In this document: positions 51,800 to 60,023 of the stretch, in pieces
Layout: every line of letters begins with the position of its first letter
Position numbering within the stretch: the first letter of the stretch is position 1
Assembly: GCF_016743775.1 (NCBI RefSeq)
Contig: NZ_JAEQMY010000027.1
Location: forward strand, 1-60,023
Direction of reading: 5' to 3'
DNA: 60,023 bases
Source: Microvirga aerilata
GTDB lineage: Bacteria; Pseudomonadota; Alphaproteobacteria; Rhizobiales; Beijerinckiaceae
Position numbers and translations under genes: made by a program
The notes under the pieces: model-generated
Database searches by the model: none
What the model saw: the letters and a program-made list of their open reading frames with translations, nothing else
Told to the model about the DNA's origin: nothing

Positions 51800-53647
51800 T
51801 CATGGTTCTGTACGGGCTTGGTCCGTTGTCGGCAAGGGTAAGGGCCTTGGAACGGCCACGATGCCGTTGTCACGGAACGTCCGTTGCACCGCCGCCAGCA
51901 CCGCCTTGCGGATCGCGAACTGGCGGCCGGCGCGAGCCTTGAATTTGCCCCTCAATACGAGCGTGCCGTCCTCGACGGAGAAGATGCCCTGGCTCTTGAA
52001 CGGCTCCAGCAGGTCCGCGTTCAGCTCCGGATTGTCAGCGATCTCCTGACCGATCCTCTTGAACAGCTTGCGCACCTTCTCGACGTCGGTGTCGAACGCC
52101 ACCCGAAACACCAGCTTCTCGATGACCCAGTCCCGGCTGTAGTTCTGGATCTTGCCGATCTGGCCGTAGGGGATGGTCGCCACCGCCCCGCGTGGATGGC
52201 GCAGGCTGACCGAGCGGACCGAGATGCGCTCGACCGTTCCCTTGGCGCCGGATGTCTCGATGTACTCGCCGAGACGGAAGGCGTCATCAAGCAGGAAGAA
52301 CAGGCCCGACACGATGTCCTTCACCAGCGTCTGCGAGCCGAAGCCGATGGCAAGCCCGAACACGCCCAGTCCCGTGATCAGCGGCCAGACGTTCACGTTG
52401 AGGATGACAAGAATGGTTAGGAGCGACAGGATGAGGATCGTCACCTTCGCGGTGCCGCCGAGAAGCGGCAGGAGGGTCTCGAGACGCGTGCGAGGGGCGT
52501 GACCGTCCTCTTCGTCCGATGATACAGGCAAGGAATGGTCCCTGCGCTCGAGGCGCTCGATGCCCGCCGCCGTGGCACTCCACAGCAGAGCACCGACGAG
52601 CGCCACGACCGTGATCTCGACCGTCCTCTCGCGGATCAAGGTCACGTCGAATCCGAGAGCCGTCAGGGCGGGTAGGGCCCAGAGGTAGCCGAGAAGACCG
52701 AGCACCAAGGTCGCGAAGGAGAAACGCGCCATCCGGCGGAGCGTGTCCGACAGCAGGGACGTTGCCGGGTCGGCGGCCTTGCGCTGGGTCCTGGCCTCGA
52801 TCCGACTGTCGACATGGGGCGCGACGAGGACCAGCAGGAGTGTGCCAAGCATCGCCACACCGGGGATGGAATGCCCCATGGTCGCGGCGACCTGAAGAAC
52901 CGCTGTGGTACCGAGGATGGCCATGATTGCCAGCCCCGGCCACGTGGAGGCGAAGCGCTTGCGCCCGCGGGATACGGGCTCCGGTCCGGCCACCGCCATA
53001 GCCACGGCCTTGCGGTGGCGCCAGTACGCAAGGATGAGAAGCACGGTGATGGGGACGCTCACGATGAACGTGCCCGTTATGTCGCGAAGCCCGGGGCCGG
53101 CGTTCCAGGCCCGCAGGGTCGCCAGGGTCGCCAAGCCGGCCATACCCCATGCAAAGGCAAGGGACAGGATCCTGGCGAATGAGGCGAGGTGCGGCTGGGC
53201 CCGATCACCGTCACGCGCCAGCAAGGTGCCAATGAGGCGGCTGACGAGAAGACCGAGAACGGTGGCGAGGGCACAGATCCTCGCGACATGCCGAACGGTC
53301 CCCTCGCCGATGGAAAGCCTAATAAGCACGGCAACGACCACGAAGGCCAGGATCGCGGCTGCGGCATCGAGAACGAGGGAGGAGCGGCCGGGCCGCACGG
53401 CCCCTCGATCGAGGAGGCGTCGGACTCCAAGGAAGGCAACGCCCGCAGCAAGAACGCTTCCGATGATGATGAGGATGTACCAACCCGAGGCGTGCTCGTC
53501 GGCCGCGAGACCCTGAAGGAGTGCATCCGCCTCTGCCCCGATGGCATCGACGTGCCGGAGCCTGTTCCGCAGGCCGGCTTCCAGCGCGATGCCAATCCGG
53601 TCCAGGCGCTCCAGGACGATGCCCGTGCCCTCCGTCACCTCAATCAA
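51800..53647 (-). CDS. MscS-family mechanosensitive channel-like protein
   Basis: A 615-residue membrane protein with about ten to eleven hydrophobic segments. The diagnostic MscS block is LITGLGVFGLAIGFGSQTLVKDIVSGLFFLLDDAFRLGEYIE, then the beta domain VERISVRSVSLRHPRGAVATIPYGQI, and a cytoplasmic end. It begins at TTG 53647 (GTG 53638 also possible) immediately after an in-frame stop, without the N-terminal signal peptide many long MscS proteins have. It releases solutes under osmotic downshift in its family. Its stop overlaps the next gene's upstream ATG, so it is likely operonic with the hydrolase. Confidence 0.85.
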   Translation of the reverse strand: MIEVTEGTGIVLERLDRIGIALEAGLRNRLRHVDAIGAEADALLQGLAADEHASGWYILIIIGSVLAAGVAFLGVRRLLDRGAVRPGRSSLVLDAAAAILAFVVVAVLIRLSIGEGTVRHVARICALATVLGLLVSRLIGTLLARDGDRAQPHLASFARILSLAFAWGMAGLATLATLRAWNAGPGLRDITGTFIVSVPITVLLILAYWRHRKAVAMAVAGPEPVSRGRKRFASTWPGLAIMAILGTTAVLQVAATMGHSIPGVAMLGTLLLVLVAPHVDSRIEARTQRKAADPATSLLSDTLRRMARFSFATLVLGLLGYLWALPALTALGFDVTLIRERTVEITVVALVGALLWSATAAGIERLERRDHSLPVSSDEEDGHAPRTRLETLLPLLGGTAKVTILILSLLTILVILNVNVWPLITGLGVFGLAIGFGSQTLVKDIVSGLFFLLDDAFRLGEYIETSGAKGTVERISVRSVSLRHPRGAVATIPYGQIGKIQNYSRDWVIEKLVFRVAFDTDVEKVRKLFKRIGQEIADNPELNADLLEPFKSQGIFSVEDGTLVLRGKFKARAGRQFAIRKAVLAAVQRTFRDNGIVAVPRPLPLPTTDQARTEP

Positions 53648-54103
53648 GGCTCACTGTCCCCCTTGAGGCAAGGCTATTGCCGTAGCCTCTTTCCCGGCGT
53701 TCCCGTGCTTCCCGCCCCGAGGGATATCTTCATGATGCCGTCGTCGTTGTCGAGCATGGAAAAGGCATTCCCCATACAACTTCCCTCGGTCCGATGGGTA
53801 GGACGCGGCGCTTGTTCCCGCGCCATCTTCCGACGTCCGCAAGGCTCCCGCCATTCGGGTTTGACCCTAAATCCCTATGGGAAAACCCTGAGAGGGTGAG
53901 GCAGCGAAAGGTCTGCCCGCTCGCCTTTGGGCACGCTGCCGACCTAATGGCCATGTTGCCCGGTATCTACCAGCCCCTGCTCAGGTATCGTCCCGGTCGA
54001 ACTGGGGGGTCTTCCGGATTGATGGGGGCAGGCACGTTCTTACAATGACGAGCGCAGCCGAGACCCATTGTGCCCCCGCTCTCCCACTCCTCCTTGGCTG
54101 CCC
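53648..54103. other. region upstream of the MscS gene with no firm gene
   Basis: About 455 bp. A minus-strand frame of 33 residues (53791-53690, MGNAFSMLDNDDGIMKISLG, then AGSTGTPGKRLRQ) could encode a peptide or the lost N terminus of the MscS protein, but it ends before the MscS frame. A GGGTTT...AAACCC inverted repeat lies at 53857-53888. Nothing else is recognised. Confidence 0.35.
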
Positions 54104-54133
54104 CCTCGAGGCCGTCGCATAGCGGCCTCGAGG
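54104..54133. repeat. 11-bp inverted repeat CCTCGAGGCCG / CGGCCTCGAGG
   Basis: Perfect arms (54104-54114, 54123-54133) with loop TCGCATAG. It lacks a T-run on either strand, so it is an inverted repeat rather than a clear terminator. Confidence 0.55.
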
Positions 54134-54229
54134 TTCCGTAAAGGCGCCTCTGCGAAAAGATCAGTCGATTTTTACGTGTACGCATGACGCTGACGAGGTG
54201 ATAGTCCATCTGGCCGAGTTTATTCCTAG

Positions 54230-54439
54230 ATGGCAGGCTGGTACAGGCTGGGTTCACCTGAAAGAAAACCCGTGAAGCCCCAAGAACGTGACCAGCTTGC
54301 CAAGAGCCAGAAGCTGGACGCGATACAAGCCGAACTGGCCCAGTACGGGAGAACGGCCCGCCTCACGCTGCTCTTGGTGACCGTCCTAGGCGCCGTGGTT
54401 CTTGCTGTGCTGCTCTACCATGTCCTGGGCCACGCCTGA
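54230..54439 (+). CDS. small single-pass membrane protein (69 aa)
   Basis: The sequence has a charged N-terminal half and one C-terminal membrane segment LTLLLVTVLGAVVLAVLLYHVL (residues 45-66), ending GHA. The ATG at 54230 lacks a clear ribosome binding site. GTG 54272 (VKPQERDQLAKSQKLDAIQA) has GAAAGAAA upstream and is at least as likely. Tail-anchored topology is plausible. No family recognised. Confidence 0.5.
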   Translation: MAGWYRLGSPERKPVKPQERDQLAKSQKLDAIQAELAQYGRTARLTLLLVTVLGAVVLAVLLYHVLGHA

Positions 54440-54483
54440 GAGCCGCTCAGGGTTCGTCCTATCGAGCAGCTTCTTCATCGTGC

Positions 54484-54675
54484 CTAAGCCTTAGGCGGCT
54501 TTTTCGAGGTATCGAGTTCGGGATGGTTATGGACCAACTTTTCCCGATCCCTGGCCAGGTTGTCCCAGGTTTTGGCCATTTCCAGAAGCTGGTCGCGATG
54601 CTCGCCCTCGGGCACCTGCTTGGCGAGCGCCCGGCATTCTTCAGCGTGCTTTCTATATTCGGCTGCGGTTTTCAT
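54484..54675 (-). CDS. small conserved helical protein (63 aa)
   Basis: Starts MKTAAEYRKHAEECRALAKQ and reads VPEGEHRDQLLEMAKTWDNLARDRE, ending in KKPPKA. It is a helical, charged sequence seen in many copies in Bradyrhizobiaceae and Methylobacteriaceae (recalled). AGAGGGA lies about nine bases before ATG 54675. The YRxHAEECRxLA motif is conserved among those proteins, without known function. Confidence 0.65.
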   Translation of the reverse strand: MKTAAEYRKHAEECRALAKQVPEGEHRDQLLEMAKTWDNLARDREKLVHNHPELDTSKKPPKA

Positions 54676-54895
54676 CGTCCCCAATCCCTCTCATGAAGCG
54701 GAGCCTTTTATGAGATGCGAGGGCGGAACGGCAACAGCCCCCTGTCATGGCCGGAGCTCAGCATTCCATACTGCGGCTTCGGCGAAATGGAATCCTATGA
54801 CTTCGCCAGCAGACGCAAAGACACCGGAGGTGCAACGTGGATCAGAGCCCATGTTCATTCACGGGCCATACATAAATAAAAAACAGATCTTGATT

Positions 54896-54914
54896 AAGAT
54901 GATATAAGCATCTT
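54896..54914. promoter_or_regulatory. AAGATG-N7-CATCTT dyad before the Crp/Fnr gene
   Basis: A perfect 6-bp dyad in an AT-rich promoter zone about 80 bp before the regulator's start, spaced like a dimeric regulator site. It does not match the FNR consensus TTGAT-N4-ATCAA. Confidence 0.4.
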
Positions 54915-54993
54915 TATTGTCAGCCAATAACATTAGGCGCTGATACCTGAGAGATATACGCGCTCCCGCCTAAATAAACAGGGAAAAGCCATC

Positions 54994-55740
54994 TTGGCCA
55001 ACAGTTTTCAGCCTGATTACAATCCGATGATCCGCAAGCTTGAGAGCATCTTCGTCCTCACGGATGACGAGCGGCAGGCCCTCGAAACCCTGCCGATGCA
55101 GGTCGTGGCCATCAAGGAGAACCAGGACCTCGTGCGCGCGGGCGACCGGCCCTCCCGCTCGTGCCTGGTCCTGAGCGGCTTCGCCTGCACCTACAAGATG
55201 ACTGTGCAAGGCAAGCGCCAGATCGTGTCCTTCAACCTGCCGGGCGATATTCCCGATCTGCAAAGCCTTCATCTCAGGGTTCTGGACAACGGCATCAGCA
55301 CCATCAGCCCGTGCAGAGTGGGGTTCATCCGCCATGAGGCTCTGCGCGATATCTGCGACCGCTATCCCCGCATCGCATCAGCCTTCTGGCGCGAGACCCT
55401 CATCGATGCATCGATCTTCCGCGAATGGGTTTTGAATGTCGGACAGCGCGAAGCTTACACTAGGATGGCCCATGTCCTGTGCGAGTTGCTGACGCGCCTG
55501 GGAGCAGTCGGCCTTACACAGGATCATAGCTGTAACCTGCCGATCACCCAGAGCGAGTTTGCCGATGCACTCGGCGCCACGACGGTTCACGTTAACCGCG
55601 TTCTCCAACAGATGCGGGCCGACGGTCTGATCGAGCTAAAAGGCGACCGGCTGAACATTCCCGATTGGGAGAAGTTGAAACGGGTAGGTGAATTTGATCC
55701 GACCTACCTTCACCTGGAGGATTATCAGGCCGCCGCATGA
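54994..55740 (+). CDS. Crp/Fnr-family transcriptional regulator
   Basis: A 248-residue regulator from TTG 54994; a downstream ATG (55027) is an alternative. The N-terminal cNMP-like barrel (residues 20-130) has LVRAGDRPSRSCLVLSGFACTYKM and IVSFNLPGDIPDLQSLHL. The helix-turn-helix near residue 180 is ITQSEFADALGATTVHVNRVLQQMRADGLIEL. It lacks the N-terminal cysteine cluster of Fnr, so it is not an oxygen-sensing Fe-S type. The signal is unknown. It overlaps the next gene by ATGA. Relatives often respond to redox or stress in Rhizobiales. Confidence 0.85.
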   Translation: MANSFQPDYNPMIRKLESIFVLTDDERQALETLPMQVVAIKENQDLVRAGDRPSRSCLVLSGFACTYKMTVQGKRQIVSFNLPGDIPDLQSLHLRVLDNGISTISPCRVGFIRHEALRDICDRYPRIASAFWRETLIDASIFREWVLNVGQREAYTRMAHVLCELLTRLGAVGLTQDHSCNLPITQSEFADALGATTVHVNRVLQQMRADGLIELKGDRLNIPDWEKLKRVGEFDPTYLHLEDYQAAA

Positions 55741-55988
55741 CCCTCACCTTACAGCCGATGCGCGTTGCGACGGGCTTTGACGAAGAAGGCATGATGGTCC
55801 TCGACGAGGAGCAGCGGCTTGTAGCCGTTCTGGTTCGCCTTGCGGACCAGAACGAGGTGGCTCCGGGGCAGTGGTACCTGGAAGCCGGCTTTGGCCGCCT
55901 GGACGGAGGAAGCCACCCGCTCTTCTCCAACCTCGACATGGCTCAGGAGTGGATCAGTCAGCGCCTTGCCCATAGGGCTCCTGCCTGA
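55737..55988 (+). CDS. small hypothetical protein (83 aa) coupled to the Crp/Fnr regulator
   Basis: Its ATG overlaps the regulator stop (ATGA), so it is co-translated. The sequence VLDEEQRLVAVLVRLADQNE and then WYLEAGFGRLDGG, LFSNLDMAQEWISQRLA suggests a small alpha/beta protein ending in a helix. No family recognised. Its pairing with a sensor-type regulator may indicate a modulator, but this is inference only. Confidence 0.65.
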   Translation: MTLTLQPMRVATGFDEEGMMVLDEEQRLVAVLVRLADQNEVAPGQWYLEAGFGRLDGGSHPLFSNLDMAQEWISQRLAHRAPA

Positions 55989-56229
55989 GACTGTTCAGCA
56001 GTTCCATAAATGATGGAGTGGACGGCGCCTGCTCCCGGCGGCCCATGACGGGGTATTTGCCTCAGCACCAGACAGAGCAGGGGACTGGGGCACGGCTACG
56101 AGGAGGCTCTGGCATTGCCGACGCCATTTGTCGCGCAGGATCTCGCCAGGATGATTGGCTTGGGTGACGGGCATGGCCTTGCAGGAAGGTAGAGAATGAA
56201 GTTTATCGGCATTCTCCAAGCCTGTCAGC

Positions 56230-58917
56230 ATGACCCGCCTCCTGGCGAAGATGGTTGGGCGGGCAGACTCCCCTACATTCCACCCTACCGCACGCCGTGC
56301 CCTGGGAGCCCCACGTTTGAGTCTGCTGACCCGTTTGTACCTGCTCGTGGCCTTCGCGGCGGCACCCGCGTTCGGGCTTGTCCTCTACAATGACTGGCAG
56401 TTGCGCCAAGCCGCCGAGGCTCGGATCGAGGCCGATGCCCTGCGCTATGCCAGGCTGGTCTCCAGCGAGCTGGACCGCATCTTCTCGGGTGTTCGCAGCA
56501 CCCTCGGCGCTGCCGCGAAGGCTCCGGTTTTGCAGGAACTGCGGGAGGCGGAATGCGCTCGTTATCTCTCGGCACTCGCCAACGACCATCCCTACCTGTC
56601 CCGCCTCGGCGTCATCCGAGCAGACGGGCAGGGCGCCTGCGGCCTCCAGGTGCGCGTTGATCCGGCCACCAGCCCGAGCCTGCGGGCTGCCCTCGGCACG
56701 TCGAACAGCTATCTCGGCGAATACACCGTCGGTCGTGGCAGTGCGGCGCCAATCCTCCCGTTCGCTGAGCGGATCGAAGATGCCGGCGGAAGGCCCGTCG
56801 GCGTTATCGCCTCGGGCCTGCGCCTCGACTGGCTCGGTGACTACTTCGCCGAAAAGGCTAAGGAGTTCCCGCCGGCGACATCGCTCACCATTGTCGACCG
56901 CAACGGCACCATTCTCGTCCGCCTGCCGAACCGGGATCGTGTCGGCACCTCGCTCACACACTACCCCCAACTCCGTGCCCAGAGCGGGGGAACGCTTAAG
57001 TCCGAGGCCGCCAACACCGCAGACAGCGTCGCCCGGATCCTGGGCTTCACCGCCATCAACGAGGTTCCCGAAGGCGTCGGGGTAGCCGTTGGACTCTCCC
57101 AAGAGGTGGTCCTGGCACCAATCCGGGAAGCCACCCGCCGCAACCTGTTGCTGATGGCAGTCACGGCCGCTCTTGCCATGGGTGCAGCCTGGCTCGGCGG
57201 CCGGGCGTTCCTTCAGCGGCCCATTAGCGCCCTCATGTCCGTGGCCGAGCGGCTCCAGGCTGGCGACTTCAGCGCGCGAACTTCTGTTGCCGGCGCTGGT
57301 TCCGAACTGGCCAGGCTCGGCTCCACCTTCAACACGATGGCGTCCGAGCTTGCCTCCCGGGAGCAGGAGCGCGAGGACGCCGCCAAGGCCCTGCGCGAGA
57401 GCGAGGAGCGGTTGCTGATTGCTCAGAGCGCCGCCCGCATTGGCGTGTGGGATTGGGATTTTGCTTCCGACCGCATCACCTGGTCACGGCAGATGTACGA
57501 GTTGTTCGGCCTCGACGCCGGGAAAGACGCCGCTGATCCCTATGGCGCCTGGTTGCGGATCCTGCACCCGGAAGACCGTGAGGGGGCCGACCACACAACC
57601 AGAGGCTGGAAGGATCAGCCAGGGCCTTTCGCCGACGAGTTCCGGATTATCCAGCCTGACGATCGCGTGAGATGGATCCTTGTCCGGGGACAGACAATGC
57701 CGGATGAGGCAGGGATCCCGCGCCGCATGGTCGGGGCCAACCTCGACATCACGGAGATCAAGGATCAGGAACTCCGCGAGATCTTCCTCCTCACCTTGGT
57801 CGACCGCATCCGCGACATCGGCAAGCCAGGTGAACTTCTACAGACGGTAGCGGAACTCCTTGGGGCCCAGCTCAAGGGGTCCTGCGTGGGCTACAGCGAG
57901 ATCAACGAGGGGGAGGCCTGGGCGACGGTTCTGGCAGCCTGGCGTCGTGATGGCCTTCAGGGCGACCGCCAGCGCTACCCCACCAGTTCCTTCGGGAATG
58001 CCTTTGCCGAGCTGAAGGCGGGCCGGACGTTTGTTGTCGATGACGCCCGTGCCGATGAGCGAGTTGCCTGCGCCCGGGCGGCCTACGAGGCTGTCGTGGC
58101 TATTGCGTCGATTACGGTTCCTCTCGTCCGTGACGGGCGGTTCAGGGGCTTCCTGTTCGTGCATCAGGACATGCCTCGGCGCTGGACTGCATCCGAGCGG
58201 GAGCTATGCGAAGAGGTGGCCGAACGGACCTGGGGTGCGCTGGAGCGTGTGCGGGGGGATGCCCGGCGGCGGCTGCTCATCAACGAGCTGAACCACCGGG
58301 TGAAGAACACGCTGGCTACGGTGCAGTCGATTGCGGCGCAAGCGTTTCGCAGCAGCGGGCGGCAAGAGGATGCGCGCGAGACCTTCGAGGCGCGCCTGTT
58401 CGCCTTGTCCAAAACACACGACGTGTTGACGCGTGAGAACTGGGATGGAGGGGACCTTCAGGAAATCGTCACCGAAGCCGTCGCGCCATTCGGTTCATGG
58501 GATCGGACCCGGTTCATGGTGCAGGGGCCGCCGGTCCGGCTCACGCCGTCGGTTGCGCTGTCGCTTGCAATGACCTTGCATGAGCTGTCGACGAACGCGG
58601 TCAAATATGGGGCTCTCTCGGCGCTGGACGGGAAAGTGACGATCATCTGGGGAGTGGGCGAGGATCCGGAGGGCTCGCGCCTGAGGTTGACGTGGCATGA
58701 GAGTGGCGGCCCCACCGTATCCACGCCCCTGCGCAAAGGCTTCGGTTCCCGCCTGATCGAACGTAGCCTGACACGTGAGCATGGCGGGGAGGTGCAGGTT
58801 TCGTACCCCGCATCAGGCCTTGTCTGCGAGATCGCCATCACGCTCCCAAAGGAAGTGGCTGCGCCAGGTGTGACCGAGGCGCCAGTACCTGAGGATGTTC
58901 ACCTGATCACGGGCTGA
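56230..58917 (+). CDS. membrane dCache-HAMP-PAS-GAF HWE-family histidine kinase
   Basis: An 895-residue kinase. Membrane segments LLTRLYLLVAFAAAPAFGLV (32-51) and LLLMAVTAALAMGAAWLGGR (about 305-324) enclose a periplasmic dCache domain. A HAMP domain (ISALMSVAERLQAGDFSART), a PAS domain (ARIGVWDWDFASDRITWSRQMYELFG) and a GAF-type domain (LLQTVAELLGAQLKGSCVGYS; VPLVRDGRFRGFLFVHQDMP) follow. HWE core: LLINELNHRVKNTLATVQSI, LHELSTNAVKYGALSALDGK and LTWHESGGPTVSTPLRKGFG, where the usual RWE is TWHE. Its start region overlaps no upstream gene; the ATG at 56230 is used. Confidence 0.87.
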   Translation: MTRLLAKMVGRADSPTFHPTARRALGAPRLSLLTRLYLLVAFAAAPAFGLVLYNDWQLRQAAEARIEADALRYARLVSSELDRIFSGVRSTLGAAAKAPVLQELREAECARYLSALANDHPYLSRLGVIRADGQGACGLQVRVDPATSPSLRAALGTSNSYLGEYTVGRGSAAPILPFAERIEDAGGRPVGVIASGLRLDWLGDYFAEKAKEFPPATSLTIVDRNGTILVRLPNRDRVGTSLTHYPQLRAQSGGTLKSEAANTADSVARILGFTAINEVPEGVGVAVGLSQEVVLAPIREATRRNLLLMAVTAALAMGAAWLGGRAFLQRPISALMSVAERLQAGDFSARTSVAGAGSELARLGSTFNTMASELASREQEREDAAKALRESEERLLIAQSAARIGVWDWDFASDRITWSRQMYELFGLDAGKDAADPYGAWLRILHPEDREGADHTTRGWKDQPGPFADEFRIIQPDDRVRWILVRGQTMPDEAGIPRRMVGANLDITEIKDQELREIFLLTLVDRIRDIGKPGELLQTVAELLGAQLKGSCVGYSEINEGEAWATVLAAWRRDGLQGDRQRYPTSSFGNAFAELKAGRTFVVDDARADERVACARAAYEAVVAIASITVPLVRDGRFRGFLFVHQDMPRRWTASERELCEEVAERTWGALERVRGDARRRLLINELNHRVKNTLATVQSIAAQAFRSSGRQEDARETFEARLFALSKTHDVLTRENWDGGDLQEIVTEAVAPFGSWDRTRFMVQGPPVRLTPSVALSLAMTLHELSTNAVKYGALSALDGKVTIIWGVGEDPEGSRLRLTWHESGGPTVSTPLRKGFGSRLIERSLTREHGGEVQVSYPASGLVCEIAITLPKEVAAPGVTEAPVPEDVHLITG

Positions 58918-59169
58918 GTTCTGCCACTGCCACTGGAACGCCGGGGCTCGGGAGAGGCCGAAGGTCTGCTTCAGACGGGTAAACGCGATTTTCCTGAACG
59001 GCATCGGATTTCCCGGTGTGACCCTGGGCCGCCACAAGCGTTGGACCCGCAACCTGCGGCGGATCTTCGGGTGCTGCGCGAGAGGCTCTGTACCCAGACC
59101 CTTGCCGGGTCTAGGTGACTGACTTCAAGCCGACCGACCAATGCGGTCCTGCGCCTCCTCAATCCAAGG

Positions 59170-59947
59170 ATGTCCATGTTTCACCTGATGTTCTCGCTGC
59201 CGAGCCTCTATGTTCTGGCGCGGTTTGTGTTGCCGCTTCCCTGGGCAACCGGCGCGAAGGTTGCCCTCGCCATTATCCTGCTCGTGGCGGCGCAATACCA
59301 TCTCTGGAGCCGCCTTTCGTCAGGCTCCGTCTTCTCGCCCGAGTTCCCGCGCGGCTTGGTGTTTCTGTTCAACTGGGCGTTCGGGGCTATCCTGTTGCTG
59401 GCGCTGATGCAGATCGCGCTTGATGTGACCGGGCTGGTGGTGAGGTTGCTGCGAGGTGGCGGGGCCATACCGCACGGCGCGCGCTACGCGGCTGCGATTG
59501 CGGCCATGCTGCTGTCCGGGCTTGGCGTGTATCAGGCAAGGCGCGTACCGCCGCTCAAAGATGTCGAAATCGCCATCCCTGGTCTGGCGCCGCAGTTCGA
59601 CGGCTATACGCTGCTGCAACTGACCGACCTTCACATCAGTCGCCTGTTTCCCAAGGAGTGGACGCAAGCGGTGGTCGAGAGGTCCAGTACGCTCGGCGTA
59701 GACCTGATCGTGGTGACCGGCGATCTGATCGACGGGTCACTCGAGGCGCGGCGTGCCGACGTGGAGCCCGCTCGGCCGCCTACATGCAAGGGACGGCGTC
59801 TGGGTCATTCCCGGCAACCACGAGTACTTCTTCGACTACGAGGCGTGGATCCGTCACTACGCCGACATGGGACTGCGCGTGCTCGCCAACGAGCATGTGG
59901 TCTTGAAGCGCGGCGGCGGTGAGCTGGTGCTGGCCGGCGTCACCGAC
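59170..59947 (+). pseudogene. YkuE-like metallophosphoesterase gene, frameshifted and then interrupted by an insertion sequence
   Basis: The first frame encodes four N-terminal membrane segments, then a calcineurin-like core: LLQLTDLHISRLF (metal D and H) and LIVVTGDLIDGSLEARRADVEP. Near 59768 the frame shifts; the correct continuation is in the next frame: LGRLHARDGVWVIPGNHEYF (GNHE motif), then EAWIRHYADMGLRVLANEHV and LAGVTD, where homology stops. Directly after LAGVTD an IS3-type end begins. Thus the gene has both a frameshift and a later insertion. The remaining catalytic histidines would lie past the window. Confidence 0.75.
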
Positions 59948-60023
59948 TGGACTTGCATCGAGAAAGTGGAGAGCTCTGTATGAAGCAGGAGGATCTCCAT
60001 GCCGAAGACCCGTTTTACGAGAG
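59948..60023 (+). mobile_element. left end of an IS3-family insertion sequence (partial)
   Basis: Begins at TGGACTTGCATCGAGAAAGT (the exact end is inferred), where the phosphoesterase similarity ends. An orfA start follows at 59999, after AGGAGGA. The element continues past the window, so its inverted repeats and target duplication cannot be seen. Confidence 0.65.
59999..60023 (+). CDS. IS3-family transposase OrfA, first residues only (partial)
   Basis: MPKTRFTR is the typical start of IS3-family OrfA proteins (MPxxRFTxEEIV...), preceded by AGGAGGA at eight bases. The rest is outside the window. Confidence 0.6.

Noticed and set aside
1..60023. CRISPR array, rRNA operon or phage gene cluster
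   Set aside because: No regularly spaced direct repeats, rRNA sequence, or phage structural or integrase gene was seen.

Overview
The window looks like a chromosomal segment of a GC-rich alphaproteobacterium of the Rhizobiales, most like Methylobacteriaceae (Microvirga or a relative). This rests on protein family content: an Omp25-type porin, HWE and HisKA_2 histidine kinases, aerobic-route cob genes, CobO and CobQ of Rhizobiales type, small DUF6894 and DUF6665 proteins, and promoter boxes matching the alphaproteobacterial general-stress sigma factor EcfG. It is inference, because no rRNA or marker gene is present.

Layout. 1-1.4 kb: the end of a transposase, an outer-membrane beta-barrel gene, and a candidate EcfG-driven small RNA. 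1.5-10.0 kb (minus strand): a seven-gene operon with a complete branched-chain-type (HAAT) ABC importer flanked by two acyl-CoA/aryl-CoA ligases, read as import and CoA activation of an organic acid. 10.2-13.2 kb: two small genes, a GAF-PAS histidine kinase with an EcfG promoter, and a divergent single-domain response regulator. 13.2-33.1 kb: a large cobalamin locus (cobB, cobA, cbiD, cobM, cobE, cobL, cobK, cobJ, cobI, cobH, cobG, cobN, cobW, a DUF1636 gene, hupE, cobO, cobQ, cobD, cobC). Most minus-strand neighbours overlap by ATGA, and a cobalamin riboswitch precedes hupE. CobF is absent from this locus and CbiD is present beside CobG. cobST, cobP, cobU, cobV and cobR are not in the window.

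33.1-38.0 kb is a patchwork: a candidate intrinsic-terminated small RNA, small proteins, palindromic repeats, a 3' fragment of a tRNA-Gln gene followed by its terminator, a frameshifted DUF6665 gene, and an abutting pair of headless MerR and isoprenylcysteine-methyltransferase fragments. Together these mark a recombination and integration boundary.

38.0-60.0 kb is accessory and signalling-rich: an L,D-transpeptidase-like lipoprotein, a VOC protein, a hybrid histidine kinase, four HWE/HisKA_2 kinases, two response regulators plus the tail of a third, a DUF900 hydrolase with an MscS-type channel, a Crp/Fnr regulator, and a metallophosphoesterase gene broken by a frameshift and an IS3-family insertion at the right edge.

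Two themes tie the window together. The first is cobalamin supply, with one riboswitch upstream of a probable cobalt transporter, a CobW GTPase and the corrin-ring genes. The second is stress signalling: four EcfG-type promoter matches (before a small RNA, a HisKA_2 kinase, a 56-residue membrane protein and a receiver protein) lie among an unusual density of HWE/HisKA_2 kinases. All functional calls come from reading the sequence; no database search was run.
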